A stretch of DNA of 64,000 nucleotides from Candidatus Methanoperedens sp. (GTDB lineage Archaea; Halobacteriota; Methanosarcinia; Methanosarcinales; Methanoperedenaceae), in NCBI GenBank assembly GCA_027460525.1, contig JAPZAS010000014.1:23597-87596 (forward strand), written 5' to 3'. Below, in pieces: positions 63,129-64,000 of the stretch (its first letter is position 1; the number at the start of each line of letters is the position of its first letter). The notes under the pieces were generated by a model, which was given only the letters and a program-made list of their open reading frames with translations, made no database searches and was not told where the DNA came from. A program made the position numbers and the translations under genes.

Positions 63129-63638
63129 GTGGAATTACCAACACTTTTGATACTGGGTTTTCTTGCAGGTTCGTTGATCAAGCTTACCGATGATATTGCA
63201 GATAGAAAGCTTTTCCATACCCTTTTTGCCATACCGCTCGGGATTACATACGGCTTAATAATGGGGGTTTTGATGCTCGAGGATGCTGATGCATCCCTGC
63301 TTTTCGGGGGCATCGTGCTTGGATGTTTAATAACTGGCAAGATAAACAGCACAGGTCATTATTTCGGGCTTGGTGCGATACTTATTGTTATTTTATTATA
63401 TGGCGCTAAACTCTCGCCTGTGGTATTTCCGATTGCCACGCTTGCAGCCCTCGATGAATTGAAAGAGATAATAAAATTTCCGGCTTTGAATGCGGCATTC
63501 GATTACAGGTTATTCCTCAAGCTTGGAATACTGGTGCTTGTGATTCTGAATATAATCGGGATAAACGCTTTATTAATCCTTATCGCATTTGATTCTGCGT
63601 ATATCCTGACTGAGAAAATAGATTCGAGGTTCTCATGA
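63129..63638 (+). CDS. Multi-pass membrane protein, unknown function
   Basis: 169 residues from GTG 63129, with about five hydrophobic segments (for example LPTLLILGFLAGSLI, LIMGVLMLED, FGLGAILIVILLYGA, LGILVLVILNIIGINALLIL). A conserved-looking KLTDDIADRK follows the first segment, recalling small archaeal prenyl-lipid-related membrane proteins, but I cannot name a family. Overlaps the next gene by four bases (ATGA), so it may assist the geranylgeranyl-reductase-like enzyme in membrane lipid work. Confidence 0.7.
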   Translation: MELPTLLILGFLAGSLIKLTDDIADRKLFHTLFAIPLGITYGLIMGVLMLEDADASLLFGGIVLGCLITGKINSTGHYFGLGAILIVILLYGAKLSPVVFPIATLAALDELKEIIKFPALNAAFDYRLFLKLGILVLVILNIIGINALLILIAFDSAYILTEKIDSRFS

Positions 63639-64000
63639 AATATGATGTTGCAGTTATCGGAGCTGGGCCTGCCGGCTCTTTTGCGGCAGAAAAGCTATCA
63701 ACGCTTGGCAATAAAACCCTGATAATAGACCCTTGCGAGAAAAAAAAGGTATGCGCAGGAATCCTCACATCCCAGTATGCAAGGAGATACGGAATAAACC
63801 AGGCTTTTGTGGAAAGGGAATTAAAAGGAGTTAAAATCTCATTTCATGACATCAGAGCTGAAATAACGTACAGAAAGGCGACCGAATACTCCATAAACCG
63901 TGAATGCTACGATTCCTTTAATCTCGCCCAGGCTGTTGGCGCTGGAAGCGAGTTTAAAAAAGACCTTGTGCTGTCCGTAGATGAAAAAGACTCGTTTGTC
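63635..64000 (+). CDS. FAD-dependent oxidoreductase, geranylgeranyl reductase family (partial, right edge)
   Basis: First 122 codons only. MKYDVAVIGAGPAGSFAAEKLS is the FAD dinucleotide-binding loop, then LIIDPCEKKKVCAGIL, where the KxCGG-like KKVCAGIL motif is typical of geranylgeranyl reductases that saturate archaeal lipid chains. YSINRECYDSFNLAQAV follows as in the family. The rest lies beyond the window. Confidence 0.85.
   Translation, partial: MKYDVAVIGAGPAGSFAAEKLSTLGNKTLIIDPCEKKKVCAGILTSQYARRYGINQAFVERELKGVKISFHDIRAEITYRKATEYSINRECYDSFNLAQAVGAGSEFKKDLVLSVDEKDSFV

Overview
The window is archaeal chromosome. Signs are the family-D DNA polymerase large subunit, FEN-1 with a C-terminal PCNA-binding tail, prefoldin beta, Pcc1, alpha-NAC, the archaeal pantoate kinase / 4-phosphopantoate-beta-alanine ligase pair, archaeal-type TATA boxes about 25 nt upstream of leaderless starts, and an intron-bearing tRNA. 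A McrC homologue (methyl-coenzyme M reductase operon protein), an MsvR-type V4R regulator, an FTR-rubredoxin protein and DUF2180 proteins point to a methane-metabolising Methanosarcinales-like lineage. A Ca. Methanoperedens-like (ANME-2d) genome is my best guess, but that is inference.

Layout. 1-4.05 kb: polC (cut by the left edge) and hisD, leftward. 4.2-7.0 kb: AT-rich accessory stretch around tRNA-Gly(GCC), with small membrane proteins and a GIY-YIG protein. 7.1-10.9 kb: phosphomevalonate dehydratase small subunit, a TumE/TumA-like toxin-antitoxin (TA) pair, lysA and a methyltransferase. 11-16.4 kb: msvR-like regulator, intron-containing tRNA-Gly(CCC), then ahcY - phosphotransferase - APS kinase - IMPase-like phosphatase with overlapping genes. 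16.5-24.1 kb: AbrB/DUF433 cassette, PurM-like protein, hisH, aminotransferase, ferredoxin, asd, a frameshifted PIN toxin module and purH. 24.2-28.5 kb: deoxyadenosine deaminase-like amidohydrolase, a membrane-Nudix protein and enolase. 28.5-34.4 kb: a tight redox cluster (AhpD-like, ferritin-like, McrC, two DUF2180, a three-gene 2-oxoacid:ferredoxin oxidoreductase, glutaredoxin, FTR-rubredoxin). 34.4-36.1 kb: MNT/HEPN TA genes and a duplicated rubredoxin. 36.2-40.5 kb: flavodoxin, hydrolase, aldehyde dehydrogenase and class III aminotransferase. 40.5-53.8 kb: mostly housekeeping (tRNA modification, mdh, fen, CoA synthesis, thiC, ftsZ, A-type Fe-S carrier, NAC, EF1A-like, cysteine desulfurase). 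53.8-57.5 kb: TA-rich accessory region. 58-62.2 kb: LeuA-family synthase, DHH phosphoesterase, prefoldin, Pcc1 and a CorC-type protein. 62.2-64 kb: mobile-element relics, a small RNA candidate, a membrane protein and the start of a geranylgeranyl-reductase-like gene.

Two patterns stand out. First, three TA cassettes sit directly downstream of an ordinary gene and are followed by a second direct copy of that gene's 3' end: rubredoxin around MNT/HEPN, and the cysteine desulfurase end present three times around HicBA and DUF433/DUF5615. The AbrB/DUF433 cassette after the PurM-like gene shows a weaker version. This is the product expected from Campbell-type integration of a circle carrying the gene end plus the TA genes. 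Second, two short intergenic units at 40.5 kb and 63.0 kb share TATA box, a TTCG-N8-CGAA box and a structured RNA body whose stem changes by compensatory substitutions. The same TTCG-N8-CGAA box lies in front of the msvR-like gene, so a redox-regulated small RNA family is a testable idea.

Several genes lack a usual start or carry single-base frame breaks (purH, zinc-ribbon protein, leuA-like gene, PIN toxin). Some may be homopolymer errors in the assembly.
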